Below, in pieces: positions 7,962 to 17,152 of a DNA stretch of 20,871 bases. Origin of the DNA: Anaerolineales bacterium. Lineage in GTDB: Bacteria > Chloroflexota > Anaerolineae > 4572-78 > NAK82. The translations under genes were made by a program, and so were the position numbers. The stretch is taken from positions 1-20,871 of the forward strand of contig JAHELX010000034.1 of the NCBI GenBank assembly GCA_024643945.1, written 5' to 3'. Positions within the stretch are counted from its first letter, which is position 1. Every line of letters starts with the position of its first letter. The notes under the pieces were generated by a model. It made no database searches and was not told the origin of the DNA. It saw only the letters and a program-made list of their open reading frames with translations.

Positions 7962-8945
7962 TTAGCTCTGCGCGTCGGCCATTGGAACTTCGACTTGCTT
8001 GAGCAGCTCCCGCACCACCCCTGCGGTGGTCTCACCACCCAGGGCGTTCTCTGGATTCATCGCCATGCGGTGCGCCAGGCATGCCACCGCCACATACTTG
8101 ATATCATCGGGAATGACAAAATCTCGCCCGCGCAACGCCGCAAGCGCCTGAGCGGCGCGAAAGAGGGCCAGGCTGCCGCGCGGGCTGGCGCCAAGCGCCA
8201 GAGCGGGGTGGTCTCGGGTGGCATGGACCAGATTCAAGATGTAACGACGCACACTCTCCACGACGTGCACCTGGCGAACCTGCTGTTGAAGTTCAGGCAT
8301 TCGTTCCCCATCCACGACCTGCTCGAGGGCTTCAATGGGGTGGGCCAACTGCTGCATCTGCATCATCGCATCCTCATCGGCGAAGTCCGGATAGCCGATA
8401 CTCAGCCGCATAAGGAATCGGTCCATTTGGGCTTCCGGCAGGGGGAAAGTCCCTTCAAATTCGATCGGGTTCTGGGTCGCCAGCACCAAGAACGGCCTCG
8501 GCAAGGGATAGGTCACGCCATCGACGGTGACCTGACTCTCGCCCATCGCCTCCAACAAGGCGCTCTGGGTCCGTGGCGTGGCTCGATTGATCTCGTCGGC
8601 GAGCAGGATGTTGCTGAAGGCCGGTCCGGGTCTGAACTCAAACTCGCGCTTTTTCTGGTTGAAGACTGAAACCCCGGTCACATCGTTCGGCAGCAAGTCC
8701 GGTGTGCACTGCAGCCGTTTGAATTCGAGCGCCGTCGTGATTGCGAACGCCCGCGCCAGCATGGTCTTACCGGTTCCTGGCGCATCCTCGATCAGCACGT
8801 GTCCTTCGCACAGCAGCGCAATCAACACCAACTCGATGGCTGGACGTTTTCCGACGATCACCTTCTCGACGTTGTTGATCACGGCATCGGCAAAATCCTG
8901 GACTTCGCCAACAGCCCCGCCCCTTACTTCACCTTTCGACACCAT
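7962..8945 (-). CDS. MoxR-family AAA+ ATPase
   Basis: 327 residues, the usual length for the family. Motifs: Walker A APGTGKT (55-61), Walker B ILLADE (113-118) followed by INRA, sensor 1 ATQN (156-159), and EAQMDRF with the conserved arginine at 176. The C-terminal lid region contains LGASPRGSLALFRAAQALAA, typical of MoxR proteins. These cytoplasmic ATPases act as chaperone-like machines, often together with DUF58 and VWA proteins encoded next to them, during maturation of cell-envelope or enzyme complexes. The ATG start (8943-8945) has AAGGAG at 8-nt spacing, and this site overlaps the stop of the transglutaminase gene five bases upstream, so translation is coupled. It is the last gene of the long minus-strand run. 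The downstream region has no coding content for about 240 bp. Confidence 0.95.
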   Translation of the reverse strand: MVSKGEVRGGAVGEVQDFADAVINNVEKVIVGKRPAIELVLIALLCEGHVLIEDAPGTGKTMLARAFAITTALEFKRLQCTPDLLPNDVTGVSVFNQKKREFEFRPGPAFSNILLADEINRATPRTQSALLEAMGESQVTVDGVTYPLPRPFLVLATQNPIEFEGTFPLPEAQMDRFLMRLSIGYPDFADEDAMMQMQQLAHPIEALEQVVDGERMPELQQQVRQVHVVESVRRYILNLVHATRDHPALALGASPRGSLALFRAAQALAALRGRDFVIPDDIKYVAVACLAHRMAMNPENALGGETTAGVVRELLKQVEVPMADAQS

Positions 8946-8950
8946 CTCGG

Positions 8951-11368
8951 CTACTCCTTCTGTTCAACCCCGGCACTACTCTGCCCAGTAACGCCAGCCA
9001 ATCTTCCCTTGAAACGATGGCGCAAGGACTCCCAACTTTTCAGGATCCACATCAGGCGCAGTCGCCAGCGCAATGCCTGCCACTGGTACAAGACGTGAGA
9101 GTCCTGGACGACCTGCGGCTGAGAAGGGCGATAGCTGGCGCGCACGATCCCGTCGATAATCGAATGAACCTCATGGACCATGCGCAGCCCAAAAGCCGGA
9201 CCGACGCCCTGGCGCGCCAGCTCTTGCAGCCGGGTGCTTAGTGAAGCGGCAAATTCATAGGGAGTGTCGCCCGCTTCCAAGGCCACCGCAAGGAGTGTGC
9301 CGTAGCGTCTCATTCGCCGGTAGACTTCGACCGCTGCCGCCTGCTCCGAGAGACGGCGCAGTCGGATCCCGTCCCACGCCGCCCAGGCTGCGCCCAGGGT
9401 ACCCGCCAAAGCTAATCCGCCAAGCGAGAGGAGCCATCCCCATGACATGGATTTCGTCCGTCCTGCACCTGGTGTCTCTTCGGAAGAGGCCATCCCATGC
9501 GGCACCTCAGGCGCAGGGAGCTGCGACCTTTCCAGCGGCGGCCGGGCTGCGGTCGGCTCGAACGGCACCCAACCAATGTTGGGGAAGTAGACCTCGACCC
9601 ACGAGTGCGCATCCGCTTCGGTGACCACAAAGCGCTTTGACTTCAAGTTGTAGGTGCCGCTGGCGTAGCCGATGGCGAGACGGGCCGGAACGCCGGCTGC
9701 TCGCGCCAGGACCACCATGGCCGAAGCATAGTAGTCACAGTATCCCTGGCGTAAATCAAAGAGGAAAAAGTCGACCACGTCCCGATCCAGGGGTGGACGA
9801 GAGACATCGAGCGTATAGGGGATGGTGCGCAGATAGCGTTCAATGGCTCGCGCCCTGTCGTAGGGTGTCGGCTCAGAAGCCGTCAGATCGATAGCCAGGG
9901 CCTTAACCCGACCTGGCACCTCGGGCGGGAGAGCCAGGAAGCGCTGCCTTACCCAATCAGGGTATTTCTGCCCTGCGGCTCGTAAGGTGCTCTCATCGGC
10001 CACAGGAATGAGGGAACGGGCCTCATAGGGGACGGCGCTGTCTATCCGGATGCCAAAAAGGTCGCCGGGCGAGCGCCAGGCGGCCTCGCTCTGGAGATTT
10101 ACCGTCACTGGTTCCCCGGCCGCGTAGACGAATCCGCCTCCCCCTCCTACAGGTCGCACTATCTGCTGGATCAGGATGTGATGCAGTGCGTGGTCTGATT
10201 GCAGGGGCTGGTTGGCCCGATAGATGCTTTGCTCGGTCTCGCTCGAACGCCAACCACGCCCCGTGTAGACGTCGTACGTGAAGCTGCGCCAATACAAAGG
10301 CAGCGGCTGCCCTCCCTGGGAGATGGATAGCAGGTCCTCGACCGCCACCGTCATCACGACGCGCTCTGAAAGCTCGGGGCCGGACTTGATAAGGAGATCC
10401 CGCGGCAAACCGGGCCGACGTACCGCTTCGAAGACATCCGGGGCGCTGGTGCTGCCGGGGACAATCCCGAGAGACTTCCCCAGGCCACCGCCCTGTTGCG
10501 CGGCAGGCCTCCTTTGCACCGACACCCATGCCGCGATGCGCTGGAACGATATCGAGGAGGCGAATACGGAAAGCAAGACCAGTGCCGTTGTGGCGATGAT
10601 GGCGGCGTTGGCAATCTGCCGCCCTTTCCGCGCCGGATAGGCCACGCCTGATTCATCCCATCCCTGCTCGCGCCGGTCATGTTGGACCGTTGCCAGCAGG
10701 AGCAAAGTCGCCCCCAGCATCAGGTAGAGCACGGGGGAAGCTCGCCGCGCGTACGAGAGCGTTCCCACACTCAGCAGGATCGCAGGCAGCGCGGCAAGCA
10801 GCGCATTCCTACGGGCTTCGATCACCCAGCCGGCCCAGGCCGCGACAATCCAGACCAGCACGCTCCACACAAGCGCCGCGGCGACCGGGTCGAAAGTCGG
10901 CTGGCCGGTCACCAAGGCCACCACCCAAGCCTGGACCCGCTCAATGACCACCCCCGTCGATGCGGACAACTCCTGCAACAGGTGAGCCAGCGAGGTCAAA
11001 TCGACCCCTCCGCCTTTCGGGGAGGTGACGATGCGGCTCGCCAAGCGAACGAGCTCGGCCGCCACGGCCAGCACTTTCCCGGCCAGGCCGCCTGTAAAGA
11101 GCAGGGTGTAGATCAATCCGATCGCCAGGGCGATCCACGCAGCTCGCCGCGCCGGCTGTCGGAAAATGGCAAGCACCCAGCCTACGAGCAGCCCGAAAAG
11201 TAGGCCCCGCCAGAGCGAGGCCCAATCAGGGCCTCTAAGGGCGGTGGTCACACCGGCGGTGGCGGCCGTCAACAGAATCAAGAGAAGCACCAGGGCCGCG
11301 AGCTTCTCGGTCCGCCTGGCCCGCGTGAAGGCATCGGACAGGCGGCGCCTCAGTCCATACTCTGCCAA
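8951..11368 (-). CDS. Transmembrane transglutaminase-like protein (TgpA/DUF3488 type) with C-terminal DUF4129-like tail
   Basis: 805 residues. Several N-terminal membrane helices (about 23-45, 52-70, 76-95, 165-183, 187-204, 212-227, 253-273) precede a large extracytoplasmic part. That part contains the transglutaminase core with C544 in RQGYCDYYASAMVVLARAAG, H588 in DAHSWVEVY, and an acidic third position E604 in WVPFEPT where many relatives have Asp. Another helix lies at about 642-663, followed by a cytoplasmic tail with YRRMRRYG and YEFAASL, typical of DUF4129. Known relatives are membrane transglutaminases or proteases encoded with MoxR and DUF58, and their physiological substrates are poorly defined. 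The start is TTG (11366-11368) with GAGAGGG just upstream, overlapping the DUF58 gene by 19 bp. This overlap and the short gap to the MoxR gene indicate one operon. Confidence 0.93.
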   Translation of the reverse strand: MAEYGLRRRLSDAFTRARRTEKLAALVLLLILLTAATAGVTTALRGPDWASLWRGLLFGLLVGWVLAIFRQPARRAAWIALAIGLIYTLLFTGGLAGKVLAVAAELVRLASRIVTSPKGGGVDLTSLAHLLQELSASTGVVIERVQAWVVALVTGQPTFDPVAAALVWSVLVWIVAAWAGWVIEARRNALLAALPAILLSVGTLSYARRASPVLYLMLGATLLLLATVQHDRREQGWDESGVAYPARKGRQIANAAIIATTALVLLSVFASSISFQRIAAWVSVQRRPAAQQGGGLGKSLGIVPGSTSAPDVFEAVRRPGLPRDLLIKSGPELSERVVMTVAVEDLLSISQGGQPLPLYWRSFTYDVYTGRGWRSSETEQSIYRANQPLQSDHALHHILIQQIVRPVGGGGGFVYAAGEPVTVNLQSEAAWRSPGDLFGIRIDSAVPYEARSLIPVADESTLRAAGQKYPDWVRQRFLALPPEVPGRVKALAIDLTASEPTPYDRARAIERYLRTIPYTLDVSRPPLDRDVVDFFLFDLRQGYCDYYASAMVVLARAAGVPARLAIGYASGTYNLKSKRFVVTEADAHSWVEVYFPNIGWVPFEPTAARPPLERSQLPAPEVPHGMASSEETPGAGRTKSMSWGWLLSLGGLALAGTLGAAWAAWDGIRLRRLSEQAAAVEVYRRMRRYGTLLAVALEAGDTPYEFAASLSTRLQELARQGVGPAFGLRMVHEVHSIIDGIVRASYRPSQPQVVQDSHVLYQWQALRWRLRLMWILKSWESLRHRFKGRLAGVTGQSSAGVEQKE

Positions 11369-12654
11369 GTCGCCCTCTCTTGTTTCAAATACCGCTCCCC
11401 GCTCTCGATCCCGCTGGGGCGCTTTCGGCCGCCCCGGCCGAGAGACGAATAGGCTTCTTCGAGCAGCGACCTGGGCATCCGGGTGTAGGGAATGCCGCTG
11501 TGGGCCAGGGCGGCGGCGACCCTGCCCTGGCCGATGGGCCTGCCGAAATCGGTCGGATCGACCAGCAGGGCCGTCATACTGCCGCCGCGACGGCGTCGTC
11601 CGGCGGCCGCCACCCAGGCTGGATCGGACGTTGGGGTGATGGCAATCAAGGTCGCCGTCTGGACTGGCCGCCCCAGTGCCATCAGGCCAGCGAGAGAATG
11701 GCCACCTGCCTCAGCCATAGAGAGGGCACGCAAGATGCGCCAGCGATGGGCCGGATCCGCGCGCGGCTCCAGCCAGACAAGCCCTGGCCCGGCCAGGGCC
11801 AAGCCCACGCGGCGATGTTCCTTCAGTCCGCGCATGGCGAGGGAGGCGGCCAGCACGATGCAAAGCTCCAGCGTGGAATCCTGACCGGTCCCGGCCTGCG
11901 CGGCTGCGTCCAGGTCGACGAAGATCCACCAGTCCCCGGATGTCGCCGCCTCGAGTTGCCTCACGATCAGGGTATCGTAATGGGCCGAGGCATGCCAATG
12001 AATCCGCCTGAGGCTGTCTCCCGGAACGTAGTTGCGGATGCCGGCGTCGCTGATATCCCGCTCGAGGGCCCCGCGACGGCGTCGTTGGTCCCCCGCCCAA
12101 CCCCCGGGAGAGATCCTGAGCTGCGCCAGCGACAGGAGAGGCGGGGTAACTAAGACGGTACTCGAATGCTGGTCGTGGAGGGTCAGCGTGTAAATCCCGA
12201 AGGGATCACCGGTGCGCAGACGAGTGGGCCCGAGCGTATACAGCCCGCGCCGTCTGCAGAGATGACTCGGATGCCGCGTCCGGCTGGCATGAGGCGCGAC
12301 GTCAGAGACCAGGCGGATAGGCGCCGCCAGCGTGACCGAGGTGTCTACGATCTCGACCCAGATGGCCGGCAGCCAACTGTTGTTGATCACCTTGAGTTGT
12401 TCGTGCAGCGAATCCCCTACCGTTGCCCAGGCGAGATGTATCTTGCGTTCGATACTCAGACCCCGTTCCAATGAGCGAACCCACAGCGCAGCCAGCAGCC
12501 AGGCCCCGGCGGTGCCGAGGAAGAACACCAACCAACCGCGGTAACCCGTTAAGGCATAAAGAATGGCAAAGACGCCAACCCAAACAGGCAGGAGCCGCGT
12601 GTTGAGATGGCGCTCGGTCTCGCGAACGGTATTCTTAGGGCGCTTGGTGCTCAC
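11350..12654 (-). CDS. DUF58 domain protein, membrane anchored
   Basis: 434 residues. Two hydrophobic helices at about 22-38 and 41-58 form a hairpin near the N terminus. A beta-rich region follows, then the DUF58 signature GIRNYVPGDSLRRIHWHASA at about 205-224 with the following YDTLIVRQLE. The stretch WWIFVDLDAAAQ (about 242-253) begins a von Willebrand A-like fold, although the metal-site serines are not obvious. DUF58 proteins are standard partners of MoxR ATPases, and the genes here follow the usual DUF58, transglutaminase, MoxR order. The start is GTG (12652-12654) with GAGG six bases upstream. It lies 46 bp after the stop of the last ABC transporter gene, with no terminator hairpin in the gap, so read-through from the transporter operon is likely. 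Confidence 0.92.
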   Translation of the reverse strand: MSTKRPKNTVRETERHLNTRLLPVWVGVFAILYALTGYRGWLVFFLGTAGAWLLAALWVRSLERGLSIERKIHLAWATVGDSLHEQLKVINNSWLPAIWVEIVDTSVTLAAPIRLVSDVAPHASRTRHPSHLCRRRGLYTLGPTRLRTGDPFGIYTLTLHDQHSSTVLVTPPLLSLAQLRISPGGWAGDQRRRRGALERDISDAGIRNYVPGDSLRRIHWHASAHYDTLIVRQLEAATSGDWWIFVDLDAAAQAGTGQDSTLELCIVLAASLAMRGLKEHRRVGLALAGPGLVWLEPRADPAHRWRILRALSMAEAGGHSLAGLMALGRPVQTATLIAITPTSDPAWVAAAGRRRRGGSMTALLVDPTDFGRPIGQGRVAAALAHSGIPYTRMPRSLLEEAYSSLGRGGRKRPSGIESGERYLKQERATWQSMD

Positions 12655-12700
12655 AGCCTACCTCGTCATCTACGCTTTTTGCCTCTATCTCAAGCGAATG

Positions 12701-13756
12701 CTAATCCAGGAGATCTTCTGCGTAGTGACAGGCCATGGAATGTCTTGGGCGTAATTCGCGCAGGGCCGGTTCTTCGACCGCACAGTTCGGACGTGCTATG
12801 GGACAGCGGGGGTGGAAGCGACAGCCGGAGGGTGGATCGATGGCGCTGGGAATCTCACCGGCGGGCATCGGTTGGATGCGGCGGCGGCGTGGATCGGGGA
12901 CTGGAACGGCTTCCAGCAGGGCTCGCGTGTAAGGGTGCCCGGAATGCTGGTAGACGTCGGCCAGAGGACCGACCTCACACAACTTGCCAAGATACATGAT
13001 GGCGATGCGGTCACAAACATACTTGGCCGTAGCCAGATCGTGGGTGATGAAGAGGTAGGTGAGGTTGAGCTCCTCTTTCAAGCGCATCATCAGCTCGAGC
13101 AACAACGCCCGCACGCTTACGTCCGCCATGGCGATGGGTTCGTCCGCCACAACCAGGTCCGGCACTGTCACCAATGCTCGGGCAATGACCACGCGCTGGC
13201 GCTGGCCGCCGCTGATTTGATGCGGATACTTATCGTAGAACTGCTGGGCCGGCGCGAGACCCACCTTTTCCAGTATCTCGTTCACCAACCGCCGGCGTTC
13301 CTCCGGCTGATGCGTAAGGTGAATCTGCACCGGATGATCAATGGCCTCCCCCATGGTCATGCGCGGATTGAGCGAAGCCAGAGGGTCCTGGAAAATGATC
13401 TGCATGCGCGAGCGCATATGGCGCATCTCCTCCGCTGATAGAGTGCTCAGATCAATGCCGTCGAAGATCACGCGGCCAGAGGTGGGCTCTAAAAGATTTA
13501 AAACCAGGCGGCCCACGGTAGACTTCCCAGAACCACTCTCACCGGCGAGGCCAAACACTTCGCCCCTTCGGATGGAAAAGCTGATACCATCGACTGCCTT
13601 CACGGACGGGATGTGCCCGCGATTGAGCAGGCTGGCGAGGAATCCGCTTTGCACAGGGAAGTGCTTGCGCAAGTTCTCGACGCGCAGCAGTTCCCCTGTC
13701 TTGGTGGCGCTGCCTCCTGGGGCGGTCTCGACTCTCATCGGCTGCAGTTCAACCAT
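12701..13756 (-). CDS. dppF: Peptide-type ABC transporter ATPase, second (DppF/OppF-like)
   Basis: 351 residues from the chosen ATG (13754-13756). Walker [10 protein letters not shown] (72-80), Q-loop Q123 in FQDP, signature SGGQRQR (182-188), Walker B LVVADE (201-206) and switch histidine H239 in THD are all present. The C-terminal oligopeptide-transporter extension has GCRFHPRCP with further cysteines, the cluster seen in Opp/Dpp ATPases. The segment after Walker B reads PIAMADVS in place of the common PTSALDVS, which changes the D-loop lead-in but keeps the Asp. A longer frame from 13831 would overlap the upstream gene by 83 bp. The chosen ATG has GGAG at 7-nt spacing and overlaps the upstream stop by 8 bp. 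Its likely partner is the upstream DppD-type ATPase. The symbol reflects family resemblance, and the substrate is not proven. Confidence 0.9.
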   Translation of the reverse strand: MVELQPMRVETAPGGSATKTGELLRVENLRKHFPVQSGFLASLLNRGHIPSVKAVDGISFSIRRGEVFGLAGESGSGKSTVGRLVLNLLEPTSGRVIFDGIDLSTLSAEEMRHMRSRMQIIFQDPLASLNPRMTMGEAIDHPVQIHLTHQPEERRRLVNEILEKVGLAPAQQFYDKYPHQISGGQRQRVVIARALVTVPDLVVADEPIAMADVSVRALLLELMMRLKEELNLTYLFITHDLATAKYVCDRIAIMYLGKLCEVGPLADVYQHSGHPYTRALLEAVPVPDPRRRRIQPMPAGEIPSAIDPPSGCRFHPRCPIARPNCAVEEPALRELRPRHSMACHYAEDLLD

Positions 13757-14747
13757 TGCTCTTCTCCTGGCCGACAGCAGCCTCCTGGTAAAGCCAACAT
13801 GCTGCCAGATGCTCCCTCTCGACAGGTTCAAAGGCCGGTTCTTGACTCAGGCAGACATCCATGACAAAGGGACAGCGCGGGTGGAAGCAACAGCCGGAGG
13901 GCGGGTGCAGAAGGTTCGGAGGCGCCCCACCCATCTTGTAGAGCTCACCACCGTCCAACCGGATGTTGGGTACCGATCGCAGCAAACCCTGGGTGTAGGG
14001 ATGCTTCGGATCGACGAAGACGTCGAGCACATCGCCGACTTCGGCCATCTTGGCGGCGTACATCACCGCCACTCGATCAGCGACCTCGGCAACCACGCCG
14101 ATGTTGTGGGTGATGAGCAGAATGGTCAAGCCAAATTCCTGCTGGAGCTCCTTAAGCAAGTCGAGAAATTTGGCCTCGACGATAACATCCAGGGAGGTTG
14201 TGGGCTCGTCGGCGATAACCAGCTTGGCCCGCAGTGCCAGCGCCAGGGAAATCATCACCCGCTGGCGCATGCCGCCCGACATCTGATGCGGGTACTCGTT
14301 TAGTCGCTCACGCCGGATCCCCAGCCGCTCGACCAGTTCTTCGGCCCGGGCGCGCGCTGCCGCATCTGAGACCTCCGGTTCGTGCGCGTGGATCGTTTCG
14401 ACCAGATGGTCGAGGATGCGCTGGACCGGGTTGAGCGAGGTCATGGGGTCCTGGAAAACCATCCCGATCTCGGCACCCCGCACATCCGGCATCTCTCGAT
14501 CAGAAAGCGTCATCAAGTCGCGCCCATCGAACCACAGCTCACCGCCGGTAATGCGCGCCGGGCCGGTGTGCAAACGCATCAGCGCCTTGCCTAAGGTGGA
14601 CTTGCCGCAGCCGGATTCTCCCACCAGACCCAGGATTTCGCCGCGGCGGATGTCGAGGGACACATCGTCAACCGCCCTTACCGGCCCAACACGAGTCTGA
14701 TATTCAACGGTCAGGTTGCGGATGGAATACAGGACATCGTCAGGCAT
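13749..14747 (-). CDS. dppD: Peptide-type ABC transporter ATPase, first (DppD/OppD-like)
   Basis: 332 residues. Walker [10 protein letters not shown] (43-51), Q-loop Q99 in FQDP, signature SGGMRQR (157-163), Walker B LVIADE (176-181) with PTTSLDV as D-loop, and switch histidine H214 in THN. The C-terminal Opp/Dpp extension contains [15 protein letters not shown]. It powers import of peptides or similar solutes by the two permeases encoded upstream, on the cytoplasmic face of the membrane, probably as a heterodimer with the next ATPase. The ATG (14745-14747) shares one base with the TGA of the upstream permease gene (TGATG), a classic coupling arrangement. The substrate class is inferred from the family. 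Confidence 0.93.
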   Translation of the reverse strand: MPDDVLYSIRNLTVEYQTRVGPVRAVDDVSLDIRRGEILGLVGESGCGKSTLGKALMRLHTGPARITGGELWFDGRDLMTLSDREMPDVRGAEIGMVFQDPMTSLNPVQRILDHLVETIHAHEPEVSDAAARARAEELVERLGIRRERLNEYPHQMSGGMRQRVMISLALALRAKLVIADEPTTSLDVIVEAKFLDLLKELQQEFGLTILLITHNIGVVAEVADRVAVMYAAKMAEVGDVLDVFVDPKHPYTQGLLRSVPNIRLDGGELYKMGGAPPNLLHPPSGCCFHPRCPFVMDVCLSQEPAFEPVEREHLAACWLYQEAAVGQEKSNG

Positions 14748-16030
14748 CAGCGTTCCCTCAGCTTGGGGTTGAATATCTCCGTCAAACTCTCACCCATCAT
14801 GCTGAAAGCTAAAACCACCAGCACGATCGCCAGGCCTGGGAAAGTGATCAGCCACCATGCGGTCTGGATAAATCGCTGGCCGCGCGCCAGGTCAATGCCC
14901 CAATCCGCAATCGTCGGCGGCAAGCCAAGGCCCAGGAAGGAGAGCCCGGCACCGGTCAGGATGGCGTCGGCCACATTCACCGAAAAGATGATCGCCACTG
15001 ACGGAATGACGTTGGGGAAGATGTAGAGTCGCAGGATTTCGAGGCTGCGCGCCCCGATGCTCTGGGCGGCTTCGATGTAGACCTCCTCCTTTACGGAGAG
15101 GGTCTGGCCACGCACGATGCGGTAGTAAGTGGGAATGTACAACACGGCGATGGCGACGATGACGTTGAGCACGCTGGGGCCCAATACAGCCGTGATGGCA
15201 ATCGCCAGAATCAGGCCGGGAAAGGCATACATGCTGTCCATCAGCAAGCTGAGCAGGCGATCAGGCGTCCCTCCAACGAAGCCAGCGAAGAGCCCCAGAG
15301 GCACGCCCAGCACCAACGCCACGATCGAGGCGCTGAACCCGATGAGCAGGGCGATGCGCGTCCCCCACAGCAAGCGGCTTAAGACGTCTTGACCAATGTC
15401 ATTGGTTCCCAGCAGGAAGCCGCCCGCGGTAGCGGTCTCGCCCGTAATGCTCTGGCCCTCGCGCAGGGTTGGGAACTGTGCGGCGACTGTTTCAAACTCC
15501 GTCGACTGAACCACTGCCGCTTGCGCGTTTCCATCAACGACCGCCTGCAGGGCCTCTTCCAGCGTAGGGAAGCGCTCAATGACCGGCCGCAAGCGCAGGC
15601 CGCCAGGCTCATTCTTGAGTTGATTGTCGATGGCCTGCGCCTGCTCGTTCAGGGCGCCGGCCGTTGGCACCCCCTGGACCACGGCCACTGCCGGCCGCGC
15701 TGCATCTGCGGGAACCGCCAGGTCTTTCAAACTGTTGACCGACGAATCCTTCGGTACCACCAGCACCGGCAGGGCCGGATGGGCGCCAGGCGCCAGGAAT
15801 CTGGGCCCGACGATTTGGCTGGGCTGATATGGGGTGAACAAGTTGGGAAAGAGGGCCACCACGATGAAGGCCAGCACCATCACTGCCGAAATGGTGACGA
15901 ACCACCAGTCGGCGCCATACCAACGCCGCGCGTTCAGGATGCGTCGCACGAAGCCAACCCGTTGGAGTTCAACCTCCCAAGCTGCGGCTTCGGCAAGGGC
16001 TTCGGGGGGGCGTTCCTTGGTCACAGCCAC
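14747..16030 (-). CDS. dppC: Peptide-type ABC transporter permease DppC-like, with a large extracytoplasmic insert
   Basis: 427 residues, against about 280-300 for typical DppC/OppC. The N-terminal region with helix 1 at about 44-62 and the DppC-type sequence FPNLFTPYQPSQ are normal. The conserved core resumes at FLLGTNDIGQDVLSRLLWG (205-223) and includes the EAA loop (about 318-347) and the C-terminal ESLTEIFNPKLR. Between them, about residues 80-203 replace the usual short loop with a domain that begins VLVVPKDSSVNSLKDL and ends EEALQAVVDGNAQAAVVQS, phrases typical of one lobe of amino-acid-binding proteins. The topology puts the insert outside the membrane. The start is GTG (16028-16030), three bases after the upstream permease stop, with GAGG nine bases away. 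The frame is intact, so the insert is translated. Confidence 0.92.
   Translation of the reverse strand: MAVTKERPPEALAEAAAWEVELQRVGFVRRILNARRWYGADWWFVTISAVMVLAFIVVALFPNLFTPYQPSQIVGPRFLAPGAHPALPVLVVPKDSSVNSLKDLAVPADAARPAVAVVQGVPTAGALNEQAQAIDNQLKNEPGGLRLRPVIERFPTLEEALQAVVDGNAQAAVVQSTEFETVAAQFPTLREGQSITGETATAGGFLLGTNDIGQDVLSRLLWGTRIALLIGFSASIVALVLGVPLGLFAGFVGGTPDRLLSLLMDSMYAFPGLILAIAITAVLGPSVLNVIVAIAVLYIPTYYRIVRGQTLSVKEEVYIEAAQSIGARSLEILRLYIFPNVIPSVAIIFSVNVADAILTGAGLSFLGLGLPPTIADWGIDLARGQRFIQTAWWLITFPGLAIVLVVLAFSMMGESLTEIFNPKLRER
15422..15793 (-). other. Segment coding for the binding-protein-lobe-like insert of the DppC permease
   Basis: It encodes about residues 80-203 of the permease. Features seen: a hinge-like strand PVLVVPKDSSV, then SLKDLAVPAD, a strand VAVVQGVPT, a Gln/Asn-rich helix, then RFPTLEEALQAVVDGNAQAA and a final acidic/aromatic helix. 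The order of these elements matches the contiguous lobe 2 of family-3 solute-binding proteins (SLxDL, VxVxxGT, ExxxALxxGxxDAVV). The homology is inferred by eye, without a search. Confidence 0.6.
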
Positions 16031-16033
16031 AGT

Positions 16034-17131
16034 TTAGTACCTCACCCTCGGATCGACGAGGGAGTAGATGATATCGACGGTCAGGCTGATCAGGGCTACC
16101 AGAAGAGCGAACACGGTAATCACACTTTGCACGGCGGTGTAGTCTCGGGCGGAGATACGCTCTACCAGGTAGCTGCCCATGCCCGGCCACGAAAACACCG
16201 TCTCAGTCAGGACGGCGCCGGCGAGCAGGATGGCTACCTGCAGCCCGATGAGGGTGATGACCGGGATCATGGCATTCTTCAGAGCATGCCCATAGACCAG
16301 CACCCGCTCCCGGATACCGCGCGCGCGCGCAGCGGAGATGTAGTCGGCTTGCAGTGTCTCGATCACGTTGATGCGGGTGAGACGCACGAAAATACCGGAG
16401 AGGATAAGCCCCAGGGTGAGTACCGGCAATACGAGGTGCAGAAGGACCGAAATTAACGCCGGCCAATTGCCGCTGATCAGGGCGTCAATCGTATATATGT
16501 TGGTGCGGTGCTGTAGCGTTGTGCCGATCACGGGAGCAATGCGGCCCGAGATCGGCAGCCATTTGAGCCGCACCCCGAAAAGGAGCTGCAGCATCAGGCC
16601 CAGCCAGAAGATGGGCAGCGAATAGATCACCACAGAATAGATACGCAGGCCATAGTCGAGGGCACGCTTACGGCGCGAGGCCGCCAGAGCGCCGCTCAGG
16701 ATGCCGATCAGCAGGGCAAGGGCCGCGGCCGGTATAACCAATTCCAGCGTGGCCGGGAAGCGCTCGCTCATTTCGTCGATGATCGGGCGATGGCCGCCGG
16801 TGAGCGAGTTCCCGAAGTGAAGCGTGATCATGTCCGCGAGGAAGCGGCCATACTGCACAATCAAAGGCTCGTTGAGTCCAAGCTGCTCACGGATCTGCCG
16901 GATAGTCTCCGGACTCCCTTTCGGGCCCAGGGCCGACGAAACCGGGTCGCCGGGCACCACCCGCAGCACGAAGAAGACCATGGTGCCGAGGATGAAGACC
17001 ATCGGCAAGGTCAGCACGATGCGGGTCAGGATGTAGCGACGCAGCCCCGTAGAGCCTGTGGCGAAGACATAGGCGAGCAGGACCAGGGCAGGAACGCCGA
17101 TGATGAGAGCAATAAAAGCAATAGGTGACAC
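16034..17131 (-). CDS. dppB: Peptide-type ABC transporter permease, first (DppB/OppB-like)
   Basis: 365 residues from GTG (17129-17131). The core is a standard DppB: RRYILTRIVLTLPMVFILGTMVFFVLRVVPGDP, LGLNEPLIVQYGRFL, FGNSL, several hydrophobic helices, the EAA-type loop ADYISAARARGIRERVLVYGHALKNAMIPVITLIG, and the end DIIYSLVDPRVRY. Typical relatives begin at the MRRYILRR-like helix, whereas here one extra hydrophobic helix (PIAFIALIIGVPALVLLAYV) precedes it. A longer frame from TTG at 17179 exists, but it starts inside the GC hairpin at 17153-17177 and is less likely. The ribosome site of the GTG (GTGAGAAA) is weak, so the start is moderately certain. It pairs with the DppC-like permease three bases downstream to form the channel. 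Confidence 0.88.
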   Translation of the reverse strand: MSPIAFIALIIGVPALVLLAYVFATGSTGLRRYILTRIVLTLPMVFILGTMVFFVLRVVPGDPVSSALGPKGSPETIRQIREQLGLNEPLIVQYGRFLADMITLHFGNSLTGGHRPIIDEMSERFPATLELVIPAAALALLIGILSGALAASRRKRALDYGLRIYSVVIYSLPIFWLGLMLQLLFGVRLKWLPISGRIAPVIGTTLQHRTNIYTIDALISGNWPALISVLLHLVLPVLTLGLILSGIFVRLTRINVIETLQADYISAARARGIRERVLVYGHALKNAMIPVITLIGLQVAILLAGAVLTETVFSWPGMGSYLVERISARDYTAVQSVITVFALLVALISLTVDIIYSLVDPRVRY

Positions 17132-17152
17132 GTATTTCTCACAGATATGAGA

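Noticed and set aside
13757..13831. Longer DppF start at 13831
   Set aside because: It would overlap the upstream ATPase gene by 83 bp. The ATG at 13756 has a good ribosome site and the usual short overlap.
14747..16030. Two genes joined by sequencing error in the long permease
   Set aside because: The insert is in frame, lies inside an otherwise complete permease, and has no start, stop or ribosome site of its own.
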